The notes beneath the pieces are model-generated. The model was not told the DNA's origin and made no database searches. It saw nothing but the letters and a program-made list of their open reading frames with translations. A program made the translations under genes and the position numbers. Source: Cylicocyclus nassatus (taxonomy: Eukaryota; Nematoda; Chromadorea; Rhabditida; Strongylidae). Taken from it: a stretch of 64,000 nucleotides of DNA. The DNA lies in assembly GCA_958299035.1 (NCBI GenBank), contig CATQJL010000316.1:42086025-42150024 (forward strand), in the 5' to 3' direction. This document shows positions 31,721-43,889 of this stretch, one piece after another (the first letter of the stretch is position 1; every line of letters begins with the position of its first letter).

Positions 31721-31944
31721 TCGGCCGTTTCAGCTAAAGCACAGACTAGCTATCCTCGGTTTAAAGAAATTTGTGGAAAATATCTCTATTCCTAAAATCA
31801 AATAGTGGGCGCGAACAAGCAGTGCGAAACTTCTTTTCTATTCGAATTTTTTGCCTACTCAACTATCTTTCTATAAAGATTTTCTGTCATATATTACAGC
31901 CAAACACAAAAAATCCTCACCATTCAACTTGTTCACATGATGAC

Positions 31945-33670
31945 GCAACATCACCTGTATCACCTGTATCCCCATTGATCATCGTGTTGCACGAGCGGGT
32001 ATCAGTGATGCCTCCATTCGTCCCTGTCTCGGGCGATTGTTGACCAGTGTTTACGTAACGCACCAGGAACACGTGGAACGCTCTGAAGGACTTCATTAAA
32101 GGACTTCGTGAACATATCTGACCATCGCGTCGGCGGTCTTCCTCGTTCGCGTTTGACGTCCAGTGGTATCCAATTTGTTACAGCCAGCTCTCGTCCCCCT
32201 TTTGTCGTCGAAACGCATTACGTGCCCGGCCCGTCTTATCTTGTTCTGCTTGGCGTACGCGGCAGCGTCCCTGATCTTCGATCGTTAACGTAGGGTAGAA
32301 CTTCGTAATCCTTGCCTTACTTGCGTGAGTCGATTCACTCCTAGCATCACTCTCTCAACAGCTCGTTCGATGACGCTAACCGCATGTTCATCCTGCTTTC
32401 TTATTGTCCATGAAGCGTACATCAAAGCAGGAAGAACCGTCGAGTTGAAAAGGTGGGCGCGGAGCCGGATGTTCTTGGTCTTCTTCACTACGTCCTCAAT
32501 TGTCTTATATGCTCCCCATGCTGCACGTTTCCTCCTGCTCAGTTCCGGAGGTAAATCGTTCATCATATTGAGCTCACGACCTAGGTAGGTGTAGCTTGAG
32601 CATTCGGTGATGTTCGTCCCGTTAAGCATGAAAGGAGCATCAGGCACTCTTCCGTTCCTCATGAACATCGTCTTCGTTAGATTCAGCCGTAGACCGATCT
32701 TTCCACACATTTCGTCAAACTGGGCCAGCATTTGTTCCGCCTGCGTGATGCTTGGTGTTATCAATACGATGTTATCAGCAAAGCGAATGTGGGTTGTCCT
32801 ATTCCAGCTTACGCATGACGTCTCCAGAGCGGCACTGAATAGTTTCGTCGATATAGTATCGCCTTGTCGCACGCCTCTCTTCACGTCGATGATGATGTCC
32901 TTGTAGAATGGTGTTATGGTGGTTGTGAAGTCGTTATACAGCTCACGAATTATCTTGATGTGATGAGTCGAAATACCTTGATTGCTCAAGGCATCGAGGA
33001 CGGCTTCAGTCTCAACCGAGTCCAAGGCTTTTTTCAAGTCGATGAAGATGAGACAGAGCGGCATCTTATATTCTCGTGACACTTCAATGAGCCTTGACAC
33101 CGTGTGTATGTGGTCTATCGTGCTGAATCCTCTTCAAAACCCAGCTTGCTCGCATGGTTGTCCTTCGTCTAACTCTCTTCCGATCCTGTTGAGAATAACT
33201 CGCGTAAAGAGTTTGTAGACTACAGACAACAAGCAGATAGGGCGATAATTGCCGATGTCGCAGGGATCCCCCTTCTTGTACAGCAACACGGTTTTGCAGG
33301 TCTTCCAATGTCTTGCGACCTTACCTTCCGTCAGGTACCGCGTAAAGAGCCTTGCCAAAGTCTTGATGAGAATTGGCGAAAGATTCTTAAGATGTTCTGG
33401 CTTAATCCTGTCGGGACCGGGTGCTGTACGGTTCTTCATCGACATGATAGCATGATGAACTTCGGAAGGAAGAACAGATGGTGCGACATACTCGTCTTCC
33501 TTGAGATGGCATGGTGGAAGGTGGACGCGGCTCGCAAAGAGATCCGAGTAGAAGTCGTGGATGACCTTCTCCTCGATCTTCGGGAAGCAGTTATAGATCC
33601 GTCAGGGCGACGAAGTGCGGTCATCTTTTTCTTGAAGTTGACGAAGCTTCGACGAACTTTGAGAGCCATA
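31945..33670 (-). mobile_element. RTE element, copy B (right arm)
   Basis: Mirror of 25301-27035. It has the same 271-codon RT segment (32285-33100) with FADN in place of FADD, the same frame slip after PCEQAGF and the same 3' tandem. The shared lesions show that this is a duplication product and not an independent insertion. Confidence 0.85.
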
Positions 33671-34978
33671 TTGACGCGGTGGCGGCCAAGGGCTTGAGGG
33701 TTTTGCACTGTCTTTTTAGAAATGTTTTGAGTTCTGATCCTTTTCTTTGGATCAAACTTTTCAAAATGTTCGTCTTGCCACTGATTGAATACTGCGGCCC
33801 TGTATGGAGTCCTTATCGCTCCAAGGATATTAACAAAATTGAAAGTGTGCAGAGGATGTTTACCAGAGTACTCTACTACCGAGACTTTCCGTACCCAAGC
33901 TATCCGCAGGGTCTATCCCCATATAAAGTTCGCCTGCGCGAGTTGAACCTCAAGAGTCTTTTTTACAGAAAGGTAGAAGCTGACTTGATTTTAGCCTATA
34001 AGATTCTCAAAGGGGAACTTCGTTTAAAGCCCTCAAGCTATTGGGCGTTTCGTCCGGTGTACGGATGGCATGGCGGTTTTGCCTTTCGACTCAAGCTACC
34101 GAGCGCAAATCGTCTGAGGTGTACGAGTTCCTTCTTTTTCAGAGTCGCCAAATAGCTGGAACGTTTGCCTACTACTCTTTCATGCCTTAAAAATTCAGCA
34201 CACTTCAAAATTGCCATCCAAAAAATGGACATTCTACAAGTGCTAGGCATACGTGACGTGGAATGAATTCATTTGTTGCTGTTCTTGTCTTTTTTATCAC
34301 TCGCTTCTTGTTTTAACTGTATCTTCCCTGCACTGCAGTAACGGGCACATGCTACCTTTTGTATGTTTTCCTAGCTCTCCCGTGTCTTTCCAGAGCTTCT
34401 CAACTCCGGGAGTACCTTGCGTCAGATAGCTTTTCTCACTTTTTATTACCTCCTCTAGTACCTCCAGTCAGGTTCTCTGAAGTTTTTTGTTTCGGGTTGT
34501 TTCTGGCCGTTGCACTATACTGGCGGTAATACTAGTATCTGGGGCGTTGTGTTGTCTTCTTCCGCCACTCCGGTCTGTCATTGCGGGTTCGTGGGGAGGG
34601 GCGGGGGTTTCGGTGAGCGGCGGTAATGGCAGCCCCCTGCCAGTACACCCGTTTTGGCTTACCTAGCGGGGGCGGCCAGTGTAGCCGATCGCCGGGTCTC
34701 CGCTTTGTCCCCACGGTTTGGGATGCTTGATCGGGCTGACGGGCGAAGAGGGAATGAGCTGATCAACGTTTCTTTTATGTATCTCTTTCCTCCAGAGAGT
34801 GCAAAGTAGGTTAGACAAGATCTGGATGACTTATTCATTTCAATACGATTGTTCCTTTGTTGGTTTTTTTCTTTCTTTTCATGTTTTCTATTGATTTGTC
34901 GTTTTACACCCTGTTCTGATCTGATTGTTGTATTGAAGCGCACCTCCTGGCGTACAAAATAAATAAATAAATAAATAA
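33671..34978 (+). mobile_element. LINE 3' fragment (right arm)
   Basis: Mirror of 24001-25300. The ORF2 C-terminus is at 33679-34155 and the (AAAT)n tail at about 34956-34979, abutting RTE copy A. Confidence 0.8.
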
Positions 34979-37732
34979 AGAGTTTGTAGACCACAGACAA
35001 CAAGCAGATAGGGCGATAATTGCCGATGTCGCAGGAATCTCCCTTCTTGTACAGCAACACGGTTTTGCTGGTCTTACAATGTCTTGCAACCTTGCCTTCC
35101 GTCAGGTACCGCGTGAAGAGCCTTGCCAAAGTCTTGATGAGAACTGGCGAAAGATTCTTAAGATGTTCTGGCTTAATCCTGTCGGGACCGGGTGCTGTAT
35201 GGTTCTTCATCGACATGATAGCATGACGAACTTCGGAAGGAAGAACAGGCGGTGCGACATACTCGTCCTCCTTGAGATGGCATGGTGGAAGGTGGACCTG
35301 GCTCGCAAAGAGATCCGAGTAGAAGTCGTGGATGACCTTCTCCATTAATCTTCGGGAAGCAGTTATGGATCCTTCAGGACGACGAAGTGCGGTCATCTTT
35401 GTCTTGAAGTTGACGAATCTTCGGCGGCCGTTGCGTATACTTCTTCCAGCCTCCGCGGCGTCAACCATCTCTGCTACTCTTCTCTCCTTGAAGTCTTCTT
35501 TTATAGCTTCTCTGCATTGCTTTGCAAGCTCGGACGTCAGTCGGTAGTTGCCTGTGGCTCGTGCGCATCCACGTTGGCGTGTCAGCTCCAAAGTATCCGT
35601 GGTGAGACGCCTTCTCGTATTTCTTAGACTCTGAGCTTCATTGGCACAATCGTGGAGATGTTGTACGAACTGTTCGTATTCTTCGTCGATGTTGTCCATC
35701 ACGGTATCTCGCCATGAGCCGGATATCGAAGAAAACAGATCCCGTTCAGGGCCCGGCACCGATGGTTTGAAGTCAAACTGGACTTCGTTTTTGGAGGAGA
35801 CAAGAGCAACGGGGACATCGCTTTTATGAGGTCCTGGAGGAAGCGCCAAAAAAGCACGACGAACATGTCAGGTTTCACGAGTTGAACGTGTTCTTTCGCA
35901 AGCGCGCAAATTTCAAATGCAAGACTCAAACAAACAAATGGCTTGTTTACAGCGCACAAACAATCACATGGCTCCGAATTTGGGCTACGTTTATACAATA
36001 TTACTCCAAATCATGTTATGTAAAAAGTTCCCAAAACTTATGTGTCCTAATATCCGTTTCGGATTTGTTGGTTTCGAGACCAACTACCAAACCAACTGGG
36101 TTGGTTCGGAGCATAAATATCGGAGAGTTCACTTAAGTTTTGGACCTTTTTGATTTGGACAATTAGAACGGTCAAAAATCTATCATGTAGTGAAGAGAGC
36201 GGATCAAACCGTTGCCTTTCCCCTTTTTTTTGAGTCAAAAGTAGTATAATTCTGCGCGTTGATAGATATCGCGCTCCAATCACTTGCGGTTTCCTTTGAA
36301 ATATGTATCGAAAAATGCATCGCAGGATTGTTGAGGCTACAGATTTGGTTGGCCTGGGAGATTTTCGACATTCCCAGCATCAAAATGGTACTATACCCAA
36401 TGGCAGAGCCTTTAATCGACTCGAAATGTTTTCTTTTTGCTTTTTTGTTATATTACGTACCTCAAAATGCGCTTTTTTCGCTTTTTTGTTGCTATTTTGG
36501 TTGAATAAGGGTCCCCCTACTGATTTTCACATCGAGAGGGACTTCGTAAATTTTCGCGAAGTCATGGGGGACTTCGTTTCCTAAAAACCTCCAAACCAAC
36601 GCGTGCCGGGCCCTGATCCCGGTTGGTGGTACTCAAGGGACGATGTTTCCTGAACTTGACGGCTCTCTCTCCATTCCGCGGAAAGTAGAATTTGGCGCTA
36701 GGAGACGATGGTCTGATCCCGTGTAGAACTTCGGAACAACAGCAACGTCCGTCAGGCAGTACCTTCTGTTGACGATGATGTGGTCATTGACGATGATGTG
36801 GTCAATCTCGTTATGGTACTCTCCACCGGGCGATTCCCAAGACCAGCGTCGGGAAGAGGGCTTTTGGAACTGTGAGTTTCCATGGATAGTCCTCGTCGTC
36901 ATGATAAACTCGGTCAGCCTCTCCCCTTGTTCGTTCCACTGTAAACCATGGGTTCCGATGTGAAGTTCCTCAGGCGACCTTCTAGTTCCGATCTTCGCGT
37001 TGAAATCATCGACGATGATCTTGTAGAAGGTATGATCTTCTCTGTAAAACTTCTACAGTCTATATAGAATTCCTCGAATTCGTTCTCGTCGTAGCTGGAT
37101 ATTGGGGCATTCCGATTCGAGTTGTAAGTTGTTCGAACGGATCGATGTTCATGGCCAAACTCGTGTTGACAAGGACTCCCACTCCACCCCTACTCTTCGA
37201 CTGCCGCATGTTCCTAGGAACAGTTCTTCTCCTGTCTCAAATGTGGCGTTCAGCGGGTGGTGCCTCCTTGTCTCGGTCAATCCGATGACGTCATACTTGA
37301 TCTTCCTTGCTTGCATCATGAGGTCTTCGATAGAGGCGTCCGATGCCAGCGTTCTCGCGTTGTAAGTACAGATCGTCATCATAGTCCGTCTCGTTTTCGG
37401 CAGCCTAGATCGCCTTTCAAACCTTGTCCCCACCGGCGCTGCCTTATCAGTGGCTCTTCCAAGATTAAAGGAGCTTTCCATAATATCACTGTGTCGAACA
37501 ACACTTTACTTGCAGGGATAGCTTAGTGGGCTCAAAACCCCCGCGAGGAACGATCTGAGCTTCTTTGTTGGAAGCGACTCCGAACTCGCCTCTCCACACA
37601 CCTACCCGGGAAATTAGAGTGCAAGCTTATAGTGGGGGCAGGGAGTCCGTCCTCCGGCTCCGCTTGCTTATCTGAGCAGGCGCGGGGTCGCTTTTGGTCG
37701 GCGATTATCCCCCTTTCCGCCACATGGGGACG
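34979..37732 (-). mobile_element. RTE element, copy A (right arm)
   Basis: Mirror of 21323-24000 with a more complete endonuclease: MTICTYNARTLASDASIEDL (about 37320-37380), VIGLTETRRHH and SDHRLL. Its 5' boundary is at 37732 (CCACATGGGGACG). A tandem GACGATGATGTGGTCA duplication near 36771-36800 is absent from the left arm. Confidence 0.85.
35747..36615. mobile_element. hAT-like element in RTE (right arm)
   Basis: Termini CAGGGCCCGGCAC and GTGCCGGGCCCTG with the same flanks as the left-arm copy, so it is the same insertion event. The interior has one 158-bp terminal repeat of the nested MITE, and about 150 bp (36160-36310) not present in the left arm. Confidence 0.85.
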
Positions 37733-38179
37733 CCCCACGTAGCCTCGCGACTAACCGGCTGTGATGTCTCTATAAGGGAGATCCGTGGGACGCAACATAT
37801 GGCACCATTAACTTGGTTTCTCTGATATTCAGCTTTCACTGTAACGTGAGCGCCCCATATGATACTAATTTATATTAATTTATATTTATTAGTGATTTAT
37901 CGGACAGATACATTTAGGGGCCCCATTGCGCCCCTAAATGTATCTGTCCGATGAATTACTGTACAGGCGTGCCTCTTCGAAAAGCCGACGCAACTATTTT
38001 TTGAGTTCCAAGCATGCCTTCTGGTGCCTGAACACACCGGCGCACTTGGCCGACTGGTGTAATCATTTCCATCGCCTATTTTGTTGTAAGGTTACAATAT
38101 CTTCAGTGTTAGCTAAAAAAAAATCCGTTTCTTGAGCGCTACCTTTATGGATGCTATCTATCTGTATCTGGCGGACGAA
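37733..38179. other. unassigned, contains a perfect 21-bp hairpin
   Basis: No gene seen. At about 37901-37950 CGGACAGATACATTTAGGGG and its reverse complement CCCCTAAATGTATCTGTCCG form a perfect stem with a loop of about 10 nt. It could be two abutting transposon ends, a hairpin RNA or a palindromic relic. Confidence 0.6.
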
Positions 38180-39205
38180 ATGTCATGTGTTGAAACGTTG
38201 CATATTGCCAACCTTGTCGAATCGAGTTTGTTAAGAAAGAAACTCTTCTTACTTTTGACTATGTTAGCGCACTTTGCGTGCATGGAATAAATGAATTAAC
38301 GAGTCTTCTTGCACTTTTACCACCTGTTAATTTTTTGACGTTGCATATTGCCAACCTTGTCGAATCGAGCATTAAAGCAAGTTAAAGGATTATTGACAAT
38401 TTTTAGAAAGGTATAAGGTTGATAAGTATTTCGGAAAAAAATCTAGCAGACATGTTGTGCTTGAGCAAGCATAACAAGGGCATGAGGAGCGCTGAAGCAT
38501 TGCCAATGTGTCTGCAGAGAATGGTAATGACGTTGAGAATGGTTGTGAAATCAGTAAACAGCGTGAACAACTCTTTGATAGTAAGAAATCAAAGTCAGCT
38601 TGCAAACGTTTCGATTGATGGTGTAGTACTCTTCTATTCATACACACGCGTTTTCTATACGTTTCAAAAGGCTTTTGTCATCGCAGGCTTAATTTGAGAG
38701 ACCGCTGCAAAAAAATGAATTGCGCTATAGTTACATACGTTCTTGCATTTCGTACTTTTCGGATCAATGTAAGGTGTTGTCTACAAGTTAGCGCTCCCAA
38801 AACGGACCCAAAGTATATATAACATATACGGTAGGGCCGCAAAATTTGGAATACTGGTCAAAAATGTGCTCGTAATATTGGGGGATGGTATCTTGAAAGG
38901 AGTTGCCTGTTCTGAAGCTGGAAATGAGCCCCTGGCGCTCGAAGAAAACACATTTAATTAATATCAATCGCGTGTGGATTGATGTTGCCGCCGAACTAGC
39001 TTTTCCGTAAACGAACTTTTCCCACTCTTGCTTATCATTGAGGCAAGAAAAAAAATGTCGCTTGTAGAACTTGAAACAACAGTTTAGCTCAGAAATACAT
39101 ATAAAACTTGCGAATCAATCGTGAAAAGAACGTTTATCAAGTCAGAAGTTATACTTTGTAAAGATGTTTTTCTTTGTCATCTATGGCGAGCGTTCCTTAA
39201 CACAA
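38180..39205. repeat. left arm of a 1-kb inverted repeat (partner 42880-43886)
   Basis: It starts AATGTCATGTGTTGAAACG and ends around CGTTCCTTAACACAATA; both recur inverted at the partner. Within the arm, GTTGCATATTGCCAACCTTG occurs twice (about 38197 and 38343). By eye the arms differ at roughly a tenth of positions, so this is an old structure. The open frames inside are mirror translations and not recognised. Confidence 0.75.
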
Positions 39206-39860
39206 TAAAAATTTTTAGAGGAAACTTCCGGTTTTTTTTTCTTGTAAGGAGAACAAAGAATTAAAAATGATCGGGATGGAAGGCAAAATGGCGACAAAGT
39301 GTAATCCTTTGGACGAGGAGGCGCATCTTCGGCTTCGCAAATGGATATTAACTTGTATCAAGCCTGCTTGGCAGGTTTTGAAGCACATTTGGAACTACCT
39401 AGGTAAAAACTACCTAAATTTTATGACAGTTTCATCTGATGGCACACGAACCAGCTTATACTGAAATCTACAAAAGTGCATTCTCCCTTTGTAAACCCAC
39501 ATTAGAAGTATCTAACAATAAGAGAGATGATTGAAGCTGCCCTCAGTTTTGATTAGAAGGCTCACAGGTTGAGAATCTATTATGTAAGGCACCCAAAAAT
39601 ATGTGAAAAAATTGATTTAATAACTCCTTGTCATGGATTTTTTCAGAGAGCTTTAGGAATTATTTAGGAAGCTTACTCGAACCTCACATGTTAGATCGAA
39701 AGGCAGCAAGTTGATAGTATCTAGGGAAGAATTATTCTGGAAATGCGCTATGCGATTCATGACACGCAGAAAATCACTGCTTCAATCATCTCTTATTTAC
39801 AAGACTTCGTGCTCGATTGTCGATAAACCTTGGCATTGTGATTCAAATTGTAAATACAGT
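39206..39860. other. unassigned part of the inverted-repeat interior
   Basis: Nothing recognised between the left arm and the 3' end of the Penelope-like element. Confidence 0.35.
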
Positions 39861-39869
39861 TTTTTAAAA

Positions 39870-40663
39870 CTAACCAAGGTTGGTAGCAAGACTTTATTGT
39901 ACGAAAAGCCAACGTTTCGGCGGTCCGTCCGCTTCTTCAGGGCTTCCTGAGATCGAGACTTTGAGAACTGCACGCCCAAACACCGTGTTTGGCAACGAAT
40001 TTACTTTGGCCATGTGATGGAGCGACAGAGTAGATGTTGAAAGCCTGACCTCAGCCTTGCCAGATCAATATGTAGAAGCCAAAAGACCAGCAGTGCGCTG
40101 CAGCTGCGCTATGAGTGAGTATGATAGTTAGTGTCAACAATGCCTTTTAAATGGTCATAGAAGATCTCGTATCAGAATTGGCATAGCGTTTGATAAGAGA
40201 ACATTTCACTGTTTATGGCAATGCCTTCATCTTTGGGATTCTTTTTTGGTGATTTTTTGGTGGACGCTATCCAAAAGGCTTTCAATGTTTTGCGGGCTAT
40301 TAACTCGGACTCGTGCGACAAGATCGTTACAGTGACTTGAAAGTACTGGTTCTCATGACATAAGCTTCAATGTGCACCCGAAGGTGTGGACGTTTTGGAT
40401 TTTCTAAGGCCGTCAAGATGCTCTTTAATTCTTGTGCACAAGGGTCTGCCAGTCTCTCCTATATACTGGTCACCGCATTTTTGACAGGTTATGAGATACA
40501 CCACTCCCATTTTCATGCAGTCGCCTGCTTTTCCAGACGGGCAGATGACACAATCAACGGTCGTGCAGATTCTGTCATATGCTCGACTGCGGCTAAGTTG
40601 CTTTTTGAGATTAGGAGGTGGTATATCTATAACTCTGATGGAATCATCAACGCCCTCTTGTAG
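39870..40663 (-). pseudogene. Penelope-like element, GIY-YIG endonuclease and 3' end
   Basis: Minus strand from 40663: RAYDRICTTVDCVICPSGKA, then GDCMKMGVVYLITCQKCGDQ and YIGETGRPLCTRIKEHLDGL. This is the Penelope endonuclease with its Cys motif, YLI...YIG core and the conserved Arg and Glu/His of the helix. One in-frame TGA follows GAH. The frame then continues with SHESELIARKTLKAFWIAST and NPKDEGIAINSEM to the stop at about 40172. The 3' untranslated region runs to about 39870. The RT domain is missing upstream, so this is a 5'-truncated copy. Confidence 0.88.
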
Positions 40664-40727
40664 TCTCCATGGAGTAAATCAGTGATTTGCTCTTCATTAA
40701 TGTAGGATTACGATGGGCGTTTCAAAC

Positions 40728-42314
40728 CACAAGTGCGATAGTGTGAGAATTTTCTCACCCTCTTTTCACCCCTGAGCAGGGACCAAGGTGATCCCCCTCA
40801 CCAAAAGCAGAAAAAATCAACAGTGAAGTAAAATTTAAGCAAAGAAGATATTTGTACGTGAATTGTTTATGTATAGGAAAGGAGGAGTCTGTTGAAAAAA
40901 GGGCTTGGCGGGTGTGAGTAATGATTTCTGGAGATTTTCGAGTTTTTAACAGAAAATTCATAACTTCTGTAGTTGAACATCTTGTACGCCTTGTGGTTAC
41001 CATTGAAACCGCCTCGTCCTCCGCTTTCAGAAAATATAAGTAAAGTCTGATATCCATTCAAGAAAGTGCAGTGAACGGTTTGCCTAGTAATTTTTGAGGA
41101 TTTTCGATTTTTTAACATAAAAAAATTAATAACTTATGCTGATGAACATATTATACGCCGATATGGTCGCCGTTAAAACCGCCTTATCCTTCCCTTTCAG
41201 AAAATATATACTGTGTTTGGGGTCCATTGAAGAAAGTGCCTGGGTGAAGGGTGTCCTAGTGATTTTTGGAGATTTTCAAGTTTTTAACATAAAAAAATTC
41301 GTAACTTCTGTAGATGAATATCTTGTACACCGAGATGGTCACCGTTAGAAGCGCCTCATCCTCCGCTTTCAGAAAATATATACTTTGCCTAGAGTCCATT
41401 AGAAAAAGTTCCGGGTGAAGGGTGGGTGAGACTTTTATAATGAAAGTGCTCAAGTACAGGCTTTTTTACCATTGTAAAAAGACGTCTACTTGAGCACTCC
41501 CATTATAAAAGTCTCACCCACCCTCCACCCGGCACTTTTTCTGACGTGCTCCAGGCAAAGTATATATTTTCTGAAAGCGGAGGACGCGGCGCTTCTAATG
41601 GTGATTACCTCGGTGTACAAGATGTTCATCTTCAGAAGTTATGAATTTTATTATGTTAAAAACTTGAAAATCTCCAGCAATCACTAGGACACCCTTCACC
41701 AAGGCACTTTTTTCATCGGACTCCAGGCAAAGTATATGTTTTCTAAAAGCGGAGTATGAGGCGGTTCCAAAAATGACCATCACGGCGTATAAGATGTTCA
41801 TCTACAGAAGTTATGGATTTTTCTAGCCTAAAAACTCCTAAATATCCAGAAATCACTACCCACAATCTTCACCAGACACTTTTTCAACAGACTCCAGGCA
41901 AGCTTTATATTCTCTAAAAGCGGAAGACAAGATAAACCTTTTCATTGCTGACGTTGCCTACAGAAGACGAATTTCTTCTTTTAAAAATTCGTAAATGCTT
42001 AAAAATTGTACCTCTTTCCCGAAACAGATGTTGTCGCATACACATCTTCTATGGTATTTTTAAAAACATATAGGATTGTTCCAATCCTATCAGTCTTCAC
42101 ATTTTGGTAAGAAGACAACCAATGATGGCAGAAAATTTAAAATGATGAACTTTTATTTGAAAAATAAGAAAACACCATCACCTTCTCCTCTCCCCCCCCC
42201 GGTCGGCATTTTATGATTTCTCGATCAACTGAAACACCCTTCACCCTGGAGGGACTGCGACCACTGAGACCCCCTTTACCCTGGAGGAGTCATTCTCACC
42301 TTATCGCACCTGTG
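40728..42314. mobile_element. hAT-like element with internal inverted tandem array
   Basis: Perfect 8-bp duplication TTTCAAAC at 40720-40727 and 42315-42322. The ends are CACAAGTGCGATAGTGTGAG and, inverted, CACAGGTGCGATAAGGTGAG. Inside, about three units of about 170 bp face three inverted units across a centre near 41470. Each unit contains GATTTTC.AGTTTTTAACA, GATGAACATCTTGTAC and CTTTCAGAAAATATA blocks. No transposase. It lies directly beside the 5'-truncated end of the Penelope-like fragment. Confidence 0.85.
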
Positions 42315-42322
42315 TTTCAAAC

Positions 42323-42879
42323 CATGGAAGACCATATTTTGCTCAGAAAAGGAAGCAAAACGTCCTGAAATTTTTCACCTTAGGCTAATTGGCTGATTCT
42401 AAATATAAATCTTAACTTGCACCTTACAATAACGCTTCTTTGAAAGATTATGCCAGGTGGGCAGTGCAACCGTTTTTTTGATACCCTAAAAATGCTCTTA
42501 CCCCGTTTCAAAGCTTCAAAGCATTAAGTTCAGCGCCCATCAAAACACTACTACACAAGTTTTGATTCTCGCAAAATTGTTCAAACAGGCAAATTGTTTA
42601 TGCGCTGTAATTTAAGTTATAAATTACAAGTTGACTAAATTACACGTTGAAAAAGCGTTTTTTATTCTAGTTTTCGATAGGCCAGCTGTAACTCCTGAGA
42701 TTGTTATTCCCAAATGCACAGGTTATCCCAAAAAGATAAATGAACATGTGGTCGTTTACAGGCCCTTATCATAAATCCTTCACCAGTCACTGAGCTTTCA
42801 TTACTGTAAGATTACGGTAAAAACATTTAGCACAAGCGTAAAAGATCGCGCAACTAACAAGTTTTTTTACAAAATCTTT
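42323..42879. other. unassigned interior of the 38180-43886 structure
   Basis: AT-rich with no gene or clear repeat recognised. Confidence 0.35.
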
Positions 42880-43886
42880 GTTGTGTTAAGGAACGCTCGC
42901 CATAGATGACATGAAATCTTTACAAAGTAAAACATTTGACTTTAAATGTTCTTTTCACGATTGATTCGCAAGCTTTGTATGTATTTCTAAGCTGAATTGT
43001 TGTTTCAATTTCTACAAGCGACATTTTTTTTCTTGCCTCAATGATAAGCAAGAGTGGGAAAAGTTCGTTTATGGAAAAGCTAATTCGGCGGCAACACCAA
43101 TCCACACGCGATTGATATTAATTAAATGTGTTTTCTTCGAGCGCCAGGGGCTCATTTCCAGCTTCAGAACAGGCAACTCCTTTCAAGATACCATCCCCCA
43201 ATATTACGAGCACATTTTTGACCAGTATTCTAAAGTTTGCGGCCCTACCGTATATGTTATATACACTTTGGGTCCGTTTTGGAAGCGCTAACTTGTAGAC
43301 AACACCTTACATTGATCCGAAAAGTACGAAGTGCAAAAACGTATGTAACTATAGCGCAATTCATTTTTTTGCAGCGGTCTCTCAAATTAAGCCTGCGATG
43401 ACAAAAGCTTTTTGAAACGTATAGAAAACGCGTGTGTATGAATTGAAGAGTACTACACCATCAATCGAAACGTTTTGCAAGCTGACTTTGACCTCGTACT
43501 ATCAAAGAGTTGTTTACACCGTTTACTGATTTCACAACCATTCTCAGCGTCATTACCTCTATTCTCTGCAGGCACACTGGCAATGCTTCAGCGCTTTTCA
43601 TGCCCTTGTTATGCTTGCCCAAGCCCAACATGTCTGCTAGATTTTTTTTTGAAATACTTATCAGCTTTATACCTTTTTAAAAATTGTCAATAATCCTTTA
43701 ATTTGCTCTAATGCCCGTCATAAATTAACAAGTGGTAAAAGTGCAAGAAGAAGACTCATTGATTCATTTACTTTATGCACGCAAAGTGCGTGCGCTAACA
43801 TAGTCTTCAAAATTAAGAAGAGTTTCTTTTTCAGCAAACTCGATTCGAAAAGGTTGGCAATATGCAACGTTTTAATACATGACATT
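42880..43886. repeat. right arm of a 1-kb inverted repeat (partner 38180-39205)
   Basis: Reverse complement of the left arm. The outer end is CGTTTTAATACATGACATT. Together the two arms bound a 5.7-kb unit that may be a large foldback element or an ancient local inverted duplication. No target duplication is visible. Confidence 0.75.
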
Positions 43887-43889
43887 ACG

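Larger units (their letters stand above)
29867..37732 (-). repeat. right arm of the 16.4-kb palindrome
   Basis: Reverse complement of 21323-29121. It keeps the fuller version of several segments (endonuclease YNARTL motif, about 165 bp near 37040-37210) and lacks the adapter and the templated palindromes. It is therefore the better guide to the ancestral order. Confidence 0.9.

Noticed and set aside
38390..38697. Open frames in the 1-kb inverted arm (both strands, mirrored at 43475-43693)
   Set aside because: Both strands are open and neither reading matches a known family. Similarity between arms is explained by the inverted repeat itself.
41080..41870. CRISPR-like array from the regular about 170-bp repeats
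   Set aside because: Units are long, contiguous and mirror-arranged, without unique spacers, inside a eukaryotic hAT-type element.
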